DNA from: Clostridia bacterium
GTDB lineage: Bacteria; Bacillota; DSM-521; Neomoorellales; SLTJ01
Direction of reading: 5' to 3'
DNA length: 64,000 bases
Assembly (NCBI GenBank): GCA_024653205.1
Contig: JANLFO010000009.1
Coordinates: 26,350 to 90,349, forward strand
The translations under genes and the position numbers were made by a program. Each line of letters opens with the position of its first letter. Position 1 is the first letter of the stretch. The notes under the pieces were generated by a model. That model had not been told where the DNA came from. It was given only the letters and a program-made list of their open reading frames with translations, and did not search any database. This document shows positions 1 through 7,922 of this stretch, piece after piece.

Positions 1-108
1 CCATACCCGTGAGGTGGGCGGATTCGGCTTCGGCGGGACGGCACGGACTGGCAAGAGGTTTTCTGCCGAGTGGATGTTTTACGCAACTCTACCCGTCCTC
101 TGGGGATG

Positions 109-125
109 CCCACCTTAGGGGTGGG
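109..125. repeat. Short inverted repeat downstream of hicB-like gene
   Basis: CCCACC at 109-114 can pair with GGTGGG at 120-125 around a 5-base loop. It lies just beyond the stop of the minus-strand HicB-like gene and could act as a weak 3' end hairpin, but no T-tract follows on either strand. The rest of 1-158 shows no convincing gene; in particular no HicA toxin is recognisable there. Confidence 0.3.
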
Positions 126-158
126 TGGCCATTGGTCCGACCCCGCCCAAGTGGCCTT

Positions 159-491
159 TCAAACGGTCGCGGCGCCGGCGCCCGACTCGTCCGCGCTCTC
201 CTCTTCCGGCGAGGCACCCGGCTCCCGCCCCGCCAACTCTTCCCGGTACACGGTAACGTCCGGTGGCGCTTCTATCCCCGGCCTTACTTGCTCCCCAAAA
301 GGTATGGGTTCTCCTATGAGCTTTAACCCCTTGAGGTGGCCCTGGATGGCTTCCTTTGCCCTCTGGAGTGCCTCTTCCCTAGTGCGGCCGTAAGTAAAGC
401 AACCCGGAAGCGCCGGCACCGAGACGTGGTAGGCGTTGCCTTCTCTGTCCCACTCCAGGATAACCTTGAATCCCCGCTCCATCCCGCCCAC
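159..491 (-). CDS. HicB-like antitoxin-family protein
   Basis: Small protein (110 aa) of the HicB fold. Residues 7-60 carry the typical pattern of a partially degraded RNase H-like domain: a first strand (FKVILEWDREGNAYHVSVP), the ALPGCFTYGRTREEALQRA turn and helix, then a helix ending in HLKGL. In HicAB modules this protein neutralises the HicA mRNA interferase, but many HicB-like singletons exist. No HicA-type partner is visible on either side; the gene lies near the window edge, so a partner just outside is possible. The C-terminal 35 residues are Pro/Glu/Ala-rich and no DNA-binding HTH or ribbon-helix-helix domain is evident. The start is either GTG (491) or ATG (482); a GGAAGG site upstream suits either. 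Confidence 0.75.
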   Translation of the reverse strand: MGGMERGFKVILEWDREGNAYHVSVPALPGCFTYGRTREEALQRAKEAIQGHLKGLKLIGEPIPFGEQVRPGIEAPPDVTVYREELAGREPGASPEEESADESGAGAATV

Positions 492-850
492 ACCCCTTCC
501 TTAACGTGAGGTATCGGACGACTGCACTGCCAAGGCCTATTCTACACTACTCTTGGGATCATTACAACGAAGCCCTGAAACCCGGCGCGGGGTTCGCGGC
601 AAGCATCAGGCGGGTAGTGCTTTACCTGTGGCCGGCGTCGTTCGTAGTAGTCCGAGTTTGGCTACCCGCCTGTAGCGCACCGGGACCGTCCTCAGTTGAC
701 AAACCCCACAGGGCAACCACCAGGACGGCCAACGAAGCAATGAGTAACCGTAGAGAGCGGGTCGGGAGCCCACCCGTCTGGGCGGCCTCACCAAAAAGCG
801 GAAGCGACACAACTGTCAAGCAGAACGAATTGACCGGTGGGAAGCTTGGG

Positions 851-880
851 TTGCCTCTGCCCAATATGCAGACTTATAAT
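851..880 (+). promoter_or_regulatory. Candidate sigma-A promoter for the liv operon
   Basis: TTGCCT at 851-856 and TATAAT at 875-880 are separated by 18 bases. The -10 is a perfect consensus and the -35 matches 4 of 6. Transcription would start inside the tandem repeat at 879-918 and run about 370 bases before livG. This is inference from sequence only. Confidence 0.4.
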
Positions 881-918
881 GCCTGTGTAAGAAAGCTAAT
901 GCCTGTGTAAGAAAGCCC
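879..918 (+). repeat. Tandem 20-base duplication
   Basis: Two adjacent copies of a 20-base unit, at 879-898 and 899-918, starting AATGCCTGTGTAAGAAAGC and differing only at the last base. The duplication sits at the predicted transcription start of the downstream ABC operon. Recent slippage or a doubled operator are both possible. Confidence 0.85.
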
Positions 919-1257
919 TTGAAAAGGTGAAGCATTTAGCTATGGCTTTCCCGGAAGAATCAGATTGGCTGGGGTCTTCATCAGCGAATAATGCGGCGTC
1001 AGTTTTGCTTTTTCCCAATCGCGGGTTTTTTAGAATCGCAGGTTTTTCAACTTGGGTTGTCACGTGCTTAGACTGTTATCGTTACGGACCCCAGGACAGT
1101 TGCGTTCCGAAAAGTGCGTGACAAAGCCTGCCCCGATGGGGGCTTTGGGGTAAAGTGAAGGTCCTTTCGTAGATAGGCTGTGAAAGGCGAGGGGGGAACC
1201 TGGAGCCTTGAGGGGCACGTGATGTCAGAGAGGTCATATCCGGAGGGAGGTGGACTG

Positions 1258-2031
1258 ATGGCGGATTGCATGCTTGAAGTAATAGAAGTAAGCAAGCACT
1301 TTGGGGGCGTTAAAGCCCTCGATAAGGTCAGTTTTAGAGTGTACCGCAATGAGGTGGTTGGTCTAATAGGGCCGAACGGTTCGGGTAAAACGACACTCTT
1401 AGATGTAATTTCGGGGCATACTGCGGCAACCGGCGGCAGGGTTCTGTTTAGGGGAAAGGATATTACGCGTCTTGGTGCTGCGTCGATTGCCCGGCTGGGA
1501 ATCCGAAGGTCCTTTCAGACAACCAGTCTCTTTCAGGACTGTACCGTATTGGACAACCTCTTGATTGCTTGTCATCTCCAAGACAAACGTCACCTGCTGG
1601 ATTTCAAAAATCAGAAGAAACATGAGTTAGATTTAGAGAGGGAAGCGAACGGCGTACTCGAGTTTGTAGAGATTCCACGGTCTTATGCCAAGCGCATGGT
1701 GTCCGAGCTAAGTACGGCTGACCAACGCCGATTGATGGTAGCAATGGCAATTATTAACCAACCATCGATGATTCTATTGGACGAACCGTCGGCAGGCATG
1801 ATTGTGAGTGAACGGGATGATTTCAAACAGATTCTGGCTAAAACACGTGACCGCGGCATTACCATCTTGATTGTGGAGCACCACGTACGTCTATTGTCCG
1901 AGATCTGCGACCGGCTGGTTGTTCTTAACTTCGGACGGGTGATTGCCGACGGAAGTCCGCAAGAGGTACAACAGGATCCCGTTGTAATTGAAGCGTACCT
2001 GGGAAGGAGTGCCGCCGTCTGCGCCTCATGA
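1258..2031 (+). CDS. livG: Branched-chain-type ABC importer, ATP-binding protein LivG
   Basis: ATPase of a high-affinity branched-chain amino acid/amide-type ABC importer (257 aa). Walker A is GPNGSGKT near residue 40 and Walker B is MILLDEPSAG near residue 170. The signature motif is unusual: LSTADQRR instead of the usual LSYGQQRR or LSGGQ. The start is ATG 1258, preceded by GGAGGGAGG; an upstream in-frame ATG at 1180 lacks such a site. It is the first gene of a livG-livF-SBP-livH-livM set running in one direction. Substrates of this family extend to urea, amides, aromatic acids and other small molecules. Because a corrinoid methyltransferase set follows, the cargo here may be a catabolic substrate rather than leucine. 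Confidence 0.9.
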   Translation: MADCMLEVIEVSKHFGGVKALDKVSFRVYRNEVVGLIGPNGSGKTTLLDVISGHTAATGGRVLFRGKDITRLGAASIARLGIRRSFQTTSLFQDCTVLDNLLIACHLQDKRHLLDFKNQKKHELDLEREANGVLEFVEIPRSYAKRMVSELSTADQRRLMVAMAIINQPSMILLDEPSAGMIVSERDDFKQILAKTRDRGITILIVEHHVRLLSEICDRLVVLNFGRVIADGSPQEVQQDPVVIEAYLGRSAAVCAS

Positions 2032-2106
2032 CTGCCCGCGCACCGGATTGCCCAGCCGTGAAGAATAGGCGAAGAGTGAAGCGTTCGAGGAAGGAGTAGT
2101 GCGAGC

Positions 2107-2811
2107 GTGCTGTCGGTCGAAGATCTGCATGTGGCCTGGGGAGATATTGAGGTCGTACACGGGGTCGATTTCGCCGCCAGGGAAGGCGGAATCACGGTCA
2201 TCCTTGGGCCAAACGGAGCGGGAAAGACGTCCATCATGAAGGCAGTCATGGGGATGGCCCGGATAACAAAGGGAGTAATTCGCTTTGAAGGTGTGGACAT
2301 TACGCGTTTGAGCACCAAGGAGCGGATGCGGCGGGGAATCGCTCTTTGCCCAGAAGGGAGGCTCGTCTTTCCTGCTCTCTCGGTCAGGGAAAACCTGGAA
2401 CTCGGCGCCTATTTGAGGGCGGATAAGTCGGGCATTCAGGAGGATCTCGACCGCTTCTTCACCTGGTTTCCGATTCTAAAGGAACGGTGTAATCAACCGG
2501 CGGGAAATCTGAGCGGCGGGGAACAGCAGATGCTTGCCGTCGCGCGCATGCTGATGTCGCGCCCGAAACTGGCCCTGCTCGATGAGCCCTCACTGGGACT
2601 GGCACCTATGCTGGTGGAAAGAATTGGAGAATACATCCGGAGGATTAACCAAGAAGGCACGTCCGTCTTGCTGGTTGAGCAAAATGCTCATATGGCTCTC
2701 TCCATTTCCGATTTTGCCTACGTGATAGATGCCGGTTCCATCGTGAAGGGAGGTGCCAGTAAGGAACTGGTATCGGACACATTCGTCCAAACCGTCTACT
2801 TGGGCGTCTAA
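2107..2811 (+). CDS. livF: Branched-chain-type ABC importer, ATP-binding protein LivF
   Basis: Second ATPase of the importer (234 aa). It has Walker A GPNGAGKT near residue 38, signature LSGGEQQ near residue 138 and Walker B LALLDEPSLGLAP near residue 160, all canonical, in contrast to the degenerate signature of its LivG partner. The start codon is GTG 2107, with GGAAGGAG about 10 bases upstream. The pairing LivG/LivF gives a heterodimeric ATPase with one consensus and one degenerate signature motif. The gene lies 75 bases after livG and 51 bases before the substrate-binding protein. Confidence 0.92.
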   Translation: MLSVEDLHVAWGDIEVVHGVDFAAREGGITVILGPNGAGKTSIMKAVMGMARITKGVIRFEGVDITRLSTKERMRRGIALCPEGRLVFPALSVRENLELGAYLRADKSGIQEDLDRFFTWFPILKERCNQPAGNLSGGEQQMLAVARMLMSRPKLALLDEPSLGLAPMLVERIGEYIRRINQEGTSVLLVEQNAHMALSISDFAYVIDAGSIVKGGASKELVSDTFVQTVYLGV

Positions 2812-2862
2812 TCTGGTGCACGGCCTAAATCTGATTATGCGAGAGAGGGGAGATAGAGGCAG

Positions 2863-4134
2863 ATGAAAAGAGCATGGATCGGTATACTCCTTATCCTAGC
2901 GCTGGTAGCGACTATTTCTTGCGTGGGCGGCTGTGGGAAACCGGCAGCCGATTCCGGTACGCAAGAAGAAGTGGGAAAGATCGTTATTGGTGAGACGGAG
3001 CCCCTGACAGGGCCGATCGCCGTTTACGGGGTACCGGAATGCAACGCTACCAAGCTTGCGGTAGACGAGATTAATGCGGCGGGTGGCCTGGAGGTAAACG
3101 GAAAGAAATACAAGATCGAGCTGGTACAACTGGATGACCAATTAAACCCCACCCTGGCATTTCAAAATGTGAAGAAACTGGTAGAGGTCCATGGTGCCCA
3201 GTTCCTTATCGGTTTCACCAACGCCGCAATGATAATGCCGGCGATGTCGTACATTCAGCAGAAGAAGATCCCCGTGGTTGTTGGGGGTGCCCCGGATGAG
3301 ATAATTACGGCAACGCCGAACCCTTACGTGTTCCGGATGCGCCCGCCCACGGCCTATACGGCGTTGGCCACGGGGAAGTTCATCTACAATGAATTCGGCG
3401 TGAGGACAATGGCGGTTATCGGCACCGTTTCCGAGCAGGCGCTCTTCAAGGATATAGCCGAGGGCACAATGAAGGGGTTCGAGGCCATGGGCGGCAAAGT
3501 GACCAGCGTCCAGGACTTTAAGTCGTCGCAGCAGGATATGAGCGCCCAGATTACCGCGGCGCTGGCGACGCAGCCCGACGCCATATATGCCCTGGCGCCC
3601 ATCGAGTCTCAGGCTTTTGTGTACAAGCAGCTGAGAGAACTCGGCTATAAGGGGAAGATTTTCGGTTTTAGCGGAGGCAACGTAAAGCAGTTCACCAAGA
3701 TTTGCACCGTTGATCAGCTTGAGGGGATATTCGACCTCATTCCCGCCGAGATCAACCCGACGGACACGAGCATCAACGGTCCCGGTGCAGATGCATTTGT
3801 AGAAAACTACAGGAAGGCCTTCGGAGAGGATCCGCCGCCGGTAGCCGGATACACCTACGACGCCATGAAGACGTTGGCGGCCGCGATTCAGGCGGCGGGC
3901 ACCCTTGACCCCGACGCCGTGGTCCGGGAACTGGAAAACCTGGCAGTGCCCGAGGGCCTTGTACTGCAATGGGTCCCGGTGGAAGGAAAGCTGTTTGACA
4001 GCAGCCATCAGGCGTATATTCCGAATGCGGCCTTCGTCTTCCAGGGCGGGAAAAAGGTGGTCTACAAACTGATGGACAGCCCCATTGCCGAATACTCGAA
4101 GAAACTCGCTGAGGCCAGGGCCAGCAACAAGTAG
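2863..4134 (+). CDS. Branched-chain-type ABC importer, substrate-binding lipoprotein
   Basis: Extracytoplasmic binding protein (423 aa) of the LivJ/periplasmic-binding type 1 fold. A lipoprotein signal peptide runs over residues 1-25: basic start MKRAW, hydrophobic core, then a lipobox with the acceptor Cys in VGGCGK. The mature part opens with IVIGETEPLTGPIAVYG, typical of the family, and is followed by ITAALATQPDAIYALAP in the second lobe. It is longer than E. coli LivJ (about 367 aa), as usual for catabolic members. A very strong hairpin lies directly after the stop codon (4149-4193), which would suit higher expression of this gene than of the permeases behind it. The ligand cannot be told from sequence. 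Confidence 0.92.
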   Translation: MKRAWIGILLILALVATISCVGGCGKPAADSGTQEEVGKIVIGETEPLTGPIAVYGVPECNATKLAVDEINAAGGLEVNGKKYKIELVQLDDQLNPTLAFQNVKKLVEVHGAQFLIGFTNAAMIMPAMSYIQQKKIPVVVGGAPDEIITATPNPYVFRMRPPTAYTALATGKFIYNEFGVRTMAVIGTVSEQALFKDIAEGTMKGFEAMGGKVTSVQDFKSSQQDMSAQITAALATQPDAIYALAPIESQAFVYKQLRELGYKGKIFGFSGGNVKQFTKICTVDQLEGIFDLIPAEINPTDTSINGPGADAFVENYRKAFGEDPPPVAGYTYDAMKTLAAAIQAAGTLDPDAVVRELENLAVPEGLVLQWVPVEGKLFDSSHQAYIPNAAFVFQGGKKVVYKLMDSPIAEYSKKLAEARASNK

Positions 4135-4148
4135 TCTGGGTCGGTCCC

Positions 4149-4193
4149 CCCTCCCATCCCCCGCACCTTCCATAGGTGCGGGGGATGGGAGGG
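4149..4193 (+). repeat. Perfect 19-bp intercistronic hairpin
   Basis: Bases 4149-4167 are the exact reverse complement of 4175-4193, with a 7-base loop (TTCCATA). The stem is GC-rich. No T-tract follows, so it is unlikely to be a full intrinsic terminator. Its place between the binding-protein gene and livH fits an mRNA-stabilising or partial-attenuation element that sets subunit stoichiometry. Confidence 0.9.
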
Positions 4194-4208
4194 TGAAGAG
4201 ATTGGAGG

Positions 4209-5084
4209 GTGGCCGCATTGTACGTGCTGCTGCAGCAATTGCTGAACGGGCTGGTTCTGTCCGGTCTCTATCTGCTGCTATCGCTGGGGCTGGCCCTGAT
4301 ATTCGGGGTCTTGGAGATCCCGCACTTCGCCTTCGGGGCGGTGGCCGTGACCGGCGGGTACGTCGGGTACGTCCTGGTAAACCTGCTCGGCCTTCCCGTC
4401 TGGGCGGGAATTGCTTTGGCGGTCGTGATCTCGGCGGCAATCGGAGTGCTCCTGGATCTCCTCCCCTACCGCGACGTGAACAAATTACCTCCACTGAACG
4501 CATTTATCGTAGCCTTAGGCTTGATGACCTTCCTGAATAATACTTTGCAGTTACTATTCGGACCGGATCAGGTCCAGATCAAACTGCATGGGGAGCAATT
4601 GGTCTATCTGGGGCAACTGGTGCTTACCGAATTGCGCGTGGCCCTGCTCTTGGTGGCAATTGTCATCATGGTTGTGACCTGGCTGATCCTGAGAAGGACC
4701 AAGATTGGAATCGCCGTGCGCGCTGTGGCCGCCAACCGGGAAGCGGCCGCCCTAATGGGGATAGACATCAGGCGGATATCGGCCTTCGTTTTTGCGTACA
4801 CCTCTGCCATCGGCGCCGTGGTAGGAATCATTTACGGCGGCTTGTATTCGCTCATCCCAACACGGGGCGACAATCTGATCTTCTTTGGGTTCGCGGCCAT
4901 TGTCCTGGCCGGGATGGGCAACCTCATGGGCACTATCGTGGCCAGTGTGATCTTAGGCGTATTCCAGGCGTTCATGATCGGGTACGTCTCCAGCGCATTC
5001 TCAACGGTTGCGGTTTTTGGCCTGATTATCCTGTTGCTCATTTTGAAGCCGATGGGCCTGTTCGGCAAGGAGGTGAGACGGTGA
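4209..5084 (+). CDS. livH: Branched-chain-type ABC importer, permease LivH
   Basis: Inner-membrane permease (up to 291 aa), strongly hydrophobic with about eight membrane segments. It opens with LLQQLLNGLVLSGLYLLLSLGLALIFGV-like residues diagnostic of LivH, and has the conserved loop RAVAANREAAALMGID, the coupling region with the ATPase. The start is uncertain: GTG 4209 leaves only a base or two after GGAGG, so TTG 4218 or GTG 4224 may be used. It overlaps livM by a GTGA junction (5081-5084), showing translational coupling. Confidence 0.9.
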   Translation: MAALYVLLQQLLNGLVLSGLYLLLSLGLALIFGVLEIPHFAFGAVAVTGGYVGYVLVNLLGLPVWAGIALAVVISAAIGVLLDLLPYRDVNKLPPLNAFIVALGLMTFLNNTLQLLFGPDQVQIKLHGEQLVYLGQLVLTELRVALLLVAIVIMVVTWLILRRTKIGIAVRAVAANREAAALMGIDIRRISAFVFAYTSAIGAVVGIIYGGLYSLIPTRGDNLIFFGFAAIVLAGMGNLMGTIVASVILGVFQAFMIGYVSSAFSTVAVFGLIILLLILKPMGLFGKEVRR

Positions 5085-6031
5085 AGGCATCCATCAAACC
5101 GGGCATTATTCTTCCCTGGCTGATGATAGCCGTGGCCTTCCTGATTCCGGCGATTACGAGCAACTCCTTTTATCAGTCGCTGTTTATCGTAACCTTCATA
5201 TGGATCATAGTGAATCAAGGCTTCAACATCATTCTGGGATACACCGGTTATTGCTCCCTGGTTCAGGGCGGGCTGTACGGTACGGCCGCGTACATCACCG
5301 CGATCCTTACGACCGCGTACGGTACAAGCCCTTGGGTGGCAGCCCTCGTCGCCGTCTGTGCCGTCACCGTGCTCTCATTGTTGCTGGGCCTAGTGGTTTT
5401 CCGGACGTACGGGCAGTTCTTTGCCATCCTCACCCTGGTAATGGGGCTGGCGCTGTACGAGCTCTTCAAGAATCTCGAGATCACCGGTAGGGATGTGGGG
5501 ATCGCGGGGGTCCCGAGCCTGCTCCCCGCGTCGTGGCCGGCGGTGTCTTATTATTATCTGGTTCTGCTCATTATGCTGGGTGCCGTGGCCTTTGCCCTAT
5601 GGCTGCGGAAGACCCGGCTGGGCTACGCCCTAAGGGGAATTGGGGCCAACGAAAAACTGGCGGCGAGCGTCGGTATTTCGCTCTACAAATATAAAATCGC
5701 CGCGCTCGTCCTGGCATCGGTGTATTCGGGGATAGGCGGTGTCCTTTACGCATATTACATGAACTTTGTAAGCCCGGAGCCCTTTAGTGTCACCGCCTCG
5801 CTCTACATGCTGCTCGCGGTGGTGATTGGGGGTACCGGAACGATCGCCGGGCCGATCGTAGGATCGTTTCTATTGGTGTTTCTGCCTGCCTGGATGCAGG
5901 AGTTGGAGGCTTACCAGCTGACGATATACGGGTTAGTGGTAATTCTGATGATCAGATTTATGCCCCGGGGGCTGGTCAGCATCGGGAGTTATGTGAAAGG
6001 AACGAGCCCGGCGGAGTCCGCCGGCCAGTGA
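5081..6031 (+). CDS. livM: Branched-chain-type ABC importer, permease LivM
   Basis: Second permease (316 aa), start GTG 5081 overlapping the livH stop. It carries the LivM hallmarks: LRGIGANEKLAASVGISLYKYK as coupling loop (about residue 185) and AVVIGGTGTIAGPIVGS near residue 250, inside about nine or ten membrane segments. It closes the importer set; the corrinoid protein gene begins 25 bases later on the same strand, so the transporter and methyltransferase genes are probably one transcript. Confidence 0.92.
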   Translation: MKASIKPGIILPWLMIAVAFLIPAITSNSFYQSLFIVTFIWIIVNQGFNIILGYTGYCSLVQGGLYGTAAYITAILTTAYGTSPWVAALVAVCAVTVLSLLLGLVVFRTYGQFFAILTLVMGLALYELFKNLEITGRDVGIAGVPSLLPASWPAVSYYYLVLLIMLGAVAFALWLRKTRLGYALRGIGANEKLAASVGISLYKYKIAALVLASVYSGIGGVLYAYYMNFVSPEPFSVTASLYMLLAVVIGGTGTIAGPIVGSFLLVFLPAWMQELEAYQLTIYGLVVILMIRFMPRGLVSIGSYVKGTSPAESAGQ

Positions 6032-6055
6032 CGGGAATCCTGAAGGGGAGGGTGA

Positions 6056-6691
6056 GTGGATGTGAGGGATAGTCTGATACAGGCGATGGCGGAGCTGAAT
6101 GAAGATGCGCTGCTCGCGGAAGTGCGGGCCCTGGTGGAGCAGAAGGTACCACCGCTGGAGATCATTGCCGACCTTCAAGCCGGTATAACCATAGTTGGTA
6201 AGCGGTTTGAAGCCGGGGAATATTTCTTGGCCGAACTGATTGCCGCGGCCAGCCTGTTTACGGAAGTAACCAAGATGCTGGGAATGGACGTGGATGCCGA
6301 CGCCGGCGCCGGCAAAGGGACGTTTGTGATCGGGACCATCTACGGGGACATTCACGACATCGGGAAAAACCTCGTCGTCTCCCTCATGAAGAGCAACGGC
6401 TTCAGGGTGGTGGACCTGGGCGTGGATGTGCCCACCGAGAAATTCCTGGCGGCAATCAGGGAACACAAGCCGCAGGTGGTGGGCATCTCCGGTCTGCTGA
6501 CCACGGTATACGACCATATGAAGGAATGCATCCAGGCCATCGAGCAGGCGGGGCTGCGCAAAGACCTGAAGATCATCATCGGCGGCGCGGCGGTCAACGA
6601 GTCGGTGCGCGAATACGTCAAGGCAGATGCCGTGTGCCTTACCGCCCAGCAGGGAGTGGACTACTGCAAGCGCCTCTTGGGGGTGAACTGA
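6056..6691 (+). CDS. Corrinoid (B12-binding) methyltransferase protein, MtaC/MtbC/MttC type
   Basis: Carrier of the cobalamin methyl group in anaerobic methyl-transfer systems (211 aa). Residues 1-85 form the four-helix cap domain (LQAGITIVGKRFEAGEYFLAEL is characteristic). Residues 90-211 form the B12-binding Rossmann domain, with the DxHxxG cobalt-ligand motif in GDIHDIGKN near residue 102 and SGLLTTVYDHMKE later. The start is GTG 6056 behind AAGGGGAGGG. The URO-D-type methyltransferase starts 2 bases after the stop, so the two products should work as a pair. A dedicated substrate:corrinoid methyltransferase of MtaB, MtbB or MttB type is not present in the window. Confidence 0.92.
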   Translation: MDVRDSLIQAMAELNEDALLAEVRALVEQKVPPLEIIADLQAGITIVGKRFEAGEYFLAELIAAASLFTEVTKMLGMDVDADAGAGKGTFVIGTIYGDIHDIGKNLVVSLMKSNGFRVVDLGVDVPTEKFLAAIREHKPQVVGISGLLTTVYDHMKECIQAIEQAGLRKDLKIIIGGAAVNESVREYVKADAVCLTAQQGVDYCKRLLGVN

Positions 6692-6693
6692 AC

Positions 6694-7809
6694 GTGAAGT
6701 CCGGCCCGCAAATGTACGGCGAGCATTTGGAACGGCTACGGAAGGCCATCGCCATGGAAAAGACAGATCGCCCGCCGATTGTTCTCAATGCGGCCGCGTT
6801 TTGCTGCAAGTACGGCGGCGGAAAGCTGGCGGACCTGGTTAGCCGGGTTGAATACGGGCATGCCTGTATTATCAAGGGAATGCTGAGGCTGGGTGACGGG
6901 GAGGTAGACGCTACCGAGCTCAACAACGAGTACCCCCCCGTTCTGGGCAGTATCTTTCTCTCTCGGATCAGGGTGCCTGGACGGGACCTGCCGGATGACG
7001 AGATTTGGCAGATTGACGAACAGGGTCTCATGACCGAGGAGGACTACGATACGATCATCCGGCACGGGTGGGGCTCGTTTCTCGCGGACTATTACCGGAG
7101 CAGGCTGGACGGTGTCGAGAGGGAGTACGAGCACCTCGCCCGACATGCCGACAAGCTGGCTCAGATGTACACCGACGCCGGCATTGTGACCCTCGCACCC
7201 ATCATGGCGCTGCCTCCCTTCGGAGCGATATCCGGCGGGCGCGGCATTCCCCGCTTCATGAGGGACCTGCACCGGATCCCGGACAAGGTGCAGGCCGTCT
7301 TCGACGTGATCCAGCATGAAACGGTGGAGACGATGAGGCAACAAATCAGGGATTCCAGACCCCTGGCGGTTTTCATCGGCGGCGCGCGGGAGGCCGGGGA
7401 TTTCCTAACCTATAAGATGTTTGACCGCTTTGCCTGGCCGTATTTTAAGGAATTGGTGGAGGCTGCCGTCGCGGAGGGGGCGTTTGCCTATCTCCACCTG
7501 GATATGTGCTGGGACCGCTTCCTGGACTACTTTAAGGAATTGCCTAAGGGCAAGTGTATCTTCTCTCCGGACGGCACTACGGACATTTTCAAGGCCGGGC
7601 AGGTGCTCAAGGGCCACATGTGCTTCATGGGCGACGTCCCCGCCAGCATGCTGACGCTGGGCACGCCGGACGAGGTTTATGCCTACAGCCTGCGGCTGAT
7701 CGAGGAATTCGCCGATTACGGGCTGATCATGTCCTCGGGCTGCAGCGTACCGCACAACGCCAAACCGGAAAACGTGAGGGCGATGATTGCCGCGGCTCTC
7801 GGGAAGTAA
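6694..7809 (+). CDS. URO-D-family methyltransferase (MtaA/MtbA-like)
   Basis: Uroporphyrinogen-decarboxylase superfamily protein (371 aa). Members next to a corrinoid protein usually move methyl groups between corrinoid and a thiol, tetrahydrofolate or the methyl donor itself. The C-terminus SSGCSVPHNAKPENVRAMI is a family signature, and HLDMCWD near residue 265 gives plausible His and Cys zinc ligands. With the Cys of the C-terminal SSGC this resembles the zinc site of MtaA/MtbA, although the classical HxC spacing is altered. The start is GTG 6694 after TTGGGGGTG; the longer open frame upstream overlaps the corrinoid gene and is not used. A true heme-pathway HemE is unlikely in this context. 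Confidence 0.85.
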   Translation: MKSGPQMYGEHLERLRKAIAMEKTDRPPIVLNAAAFCCKYGGGKLADLVSRVEYGHACIIKGMLRLGDGEVDATELNNEYPPVLGSIFLSRIRVPGRDLPDDEIWQIDEQGLMTEEDYDTIIRHGWGSFLADYYRSRLDGVEREYEHLARHADKLAQMYTDAGIVTLAPIMALPPFGAISGGRGIPRFMRDLHRIPDKVQAVFDVIQHETVETMRQQIRDSRPLAVFIGGAREAGDFLTYKMFDRFAWPYFKELVEAAVAEGAFAYLHLDMCWDRFLDYFKELPKGKCIFSPDGTTDIFKAGQVLKGHMCFMGDVPASMLTLGTPDEVYAYSLRLIEEFADYGLIMSSGCSVPHNAKPENVRAMIAAALGK

Positions 7810-7852
7810 CACGCCCGGCGAGTGTCAAGGCACATGGCTTGATAGATGGCCG

Positions 7853-7890
7853 TAGCCTATAGGCCCTGCGTACCCGCGGCCCTATAATAT
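7853..7890 (+). promoter_or_regulatory. Possible promoter with palindrome before FAD oxidoreductase
   Basis: A consensus -10 TATAAT lies at 7883-7888, 35 bases before the next gene. Upstream at 7855-7864 is the 10-base palindrome GCCTATAGGC, where the -35 would be; no good -35 hexamer is present. The arrangement suits an activator-dependent promoter, but this is only a suggestion. Confidence 0.35.
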
Positions 7891-7922
7891 GGGAGAAACA
7901 ATCAGGTAAGGAGGGCTTGATC

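Larger units (their letters stand above)
492..1257. other. Gene-poor region upstream of the ABC importer
   Basis: About 766 bases without a convincing gene. Short open frames here have no recognisable domains, no good ribosome-binding sites, and overlap one another on both strands. The interval holds a plausible promoter (851-880), a 20-base tandem duplication (879-918) and the Shine-Dalgarno for livG at about 1241-1250. A pair of near-identical short stretches (atcgcgggttttt / atcgcaggttttt) occurs near 1019-1050. Confidence 0.5.

Noticed and set aside
506..910. 134-codon frame in the left intergenic region
   Set aside because: No ribosome site, no domain, overlapping frames on the other strand and a tandem repeat at its end.
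3142..4503. 453-codon antisense frame over the binding protein and livH
   Set aside because: Arg/Pro-rich reading opposite a complete binding-protein gene and across the 19-bp hairpin; no family resemblance.
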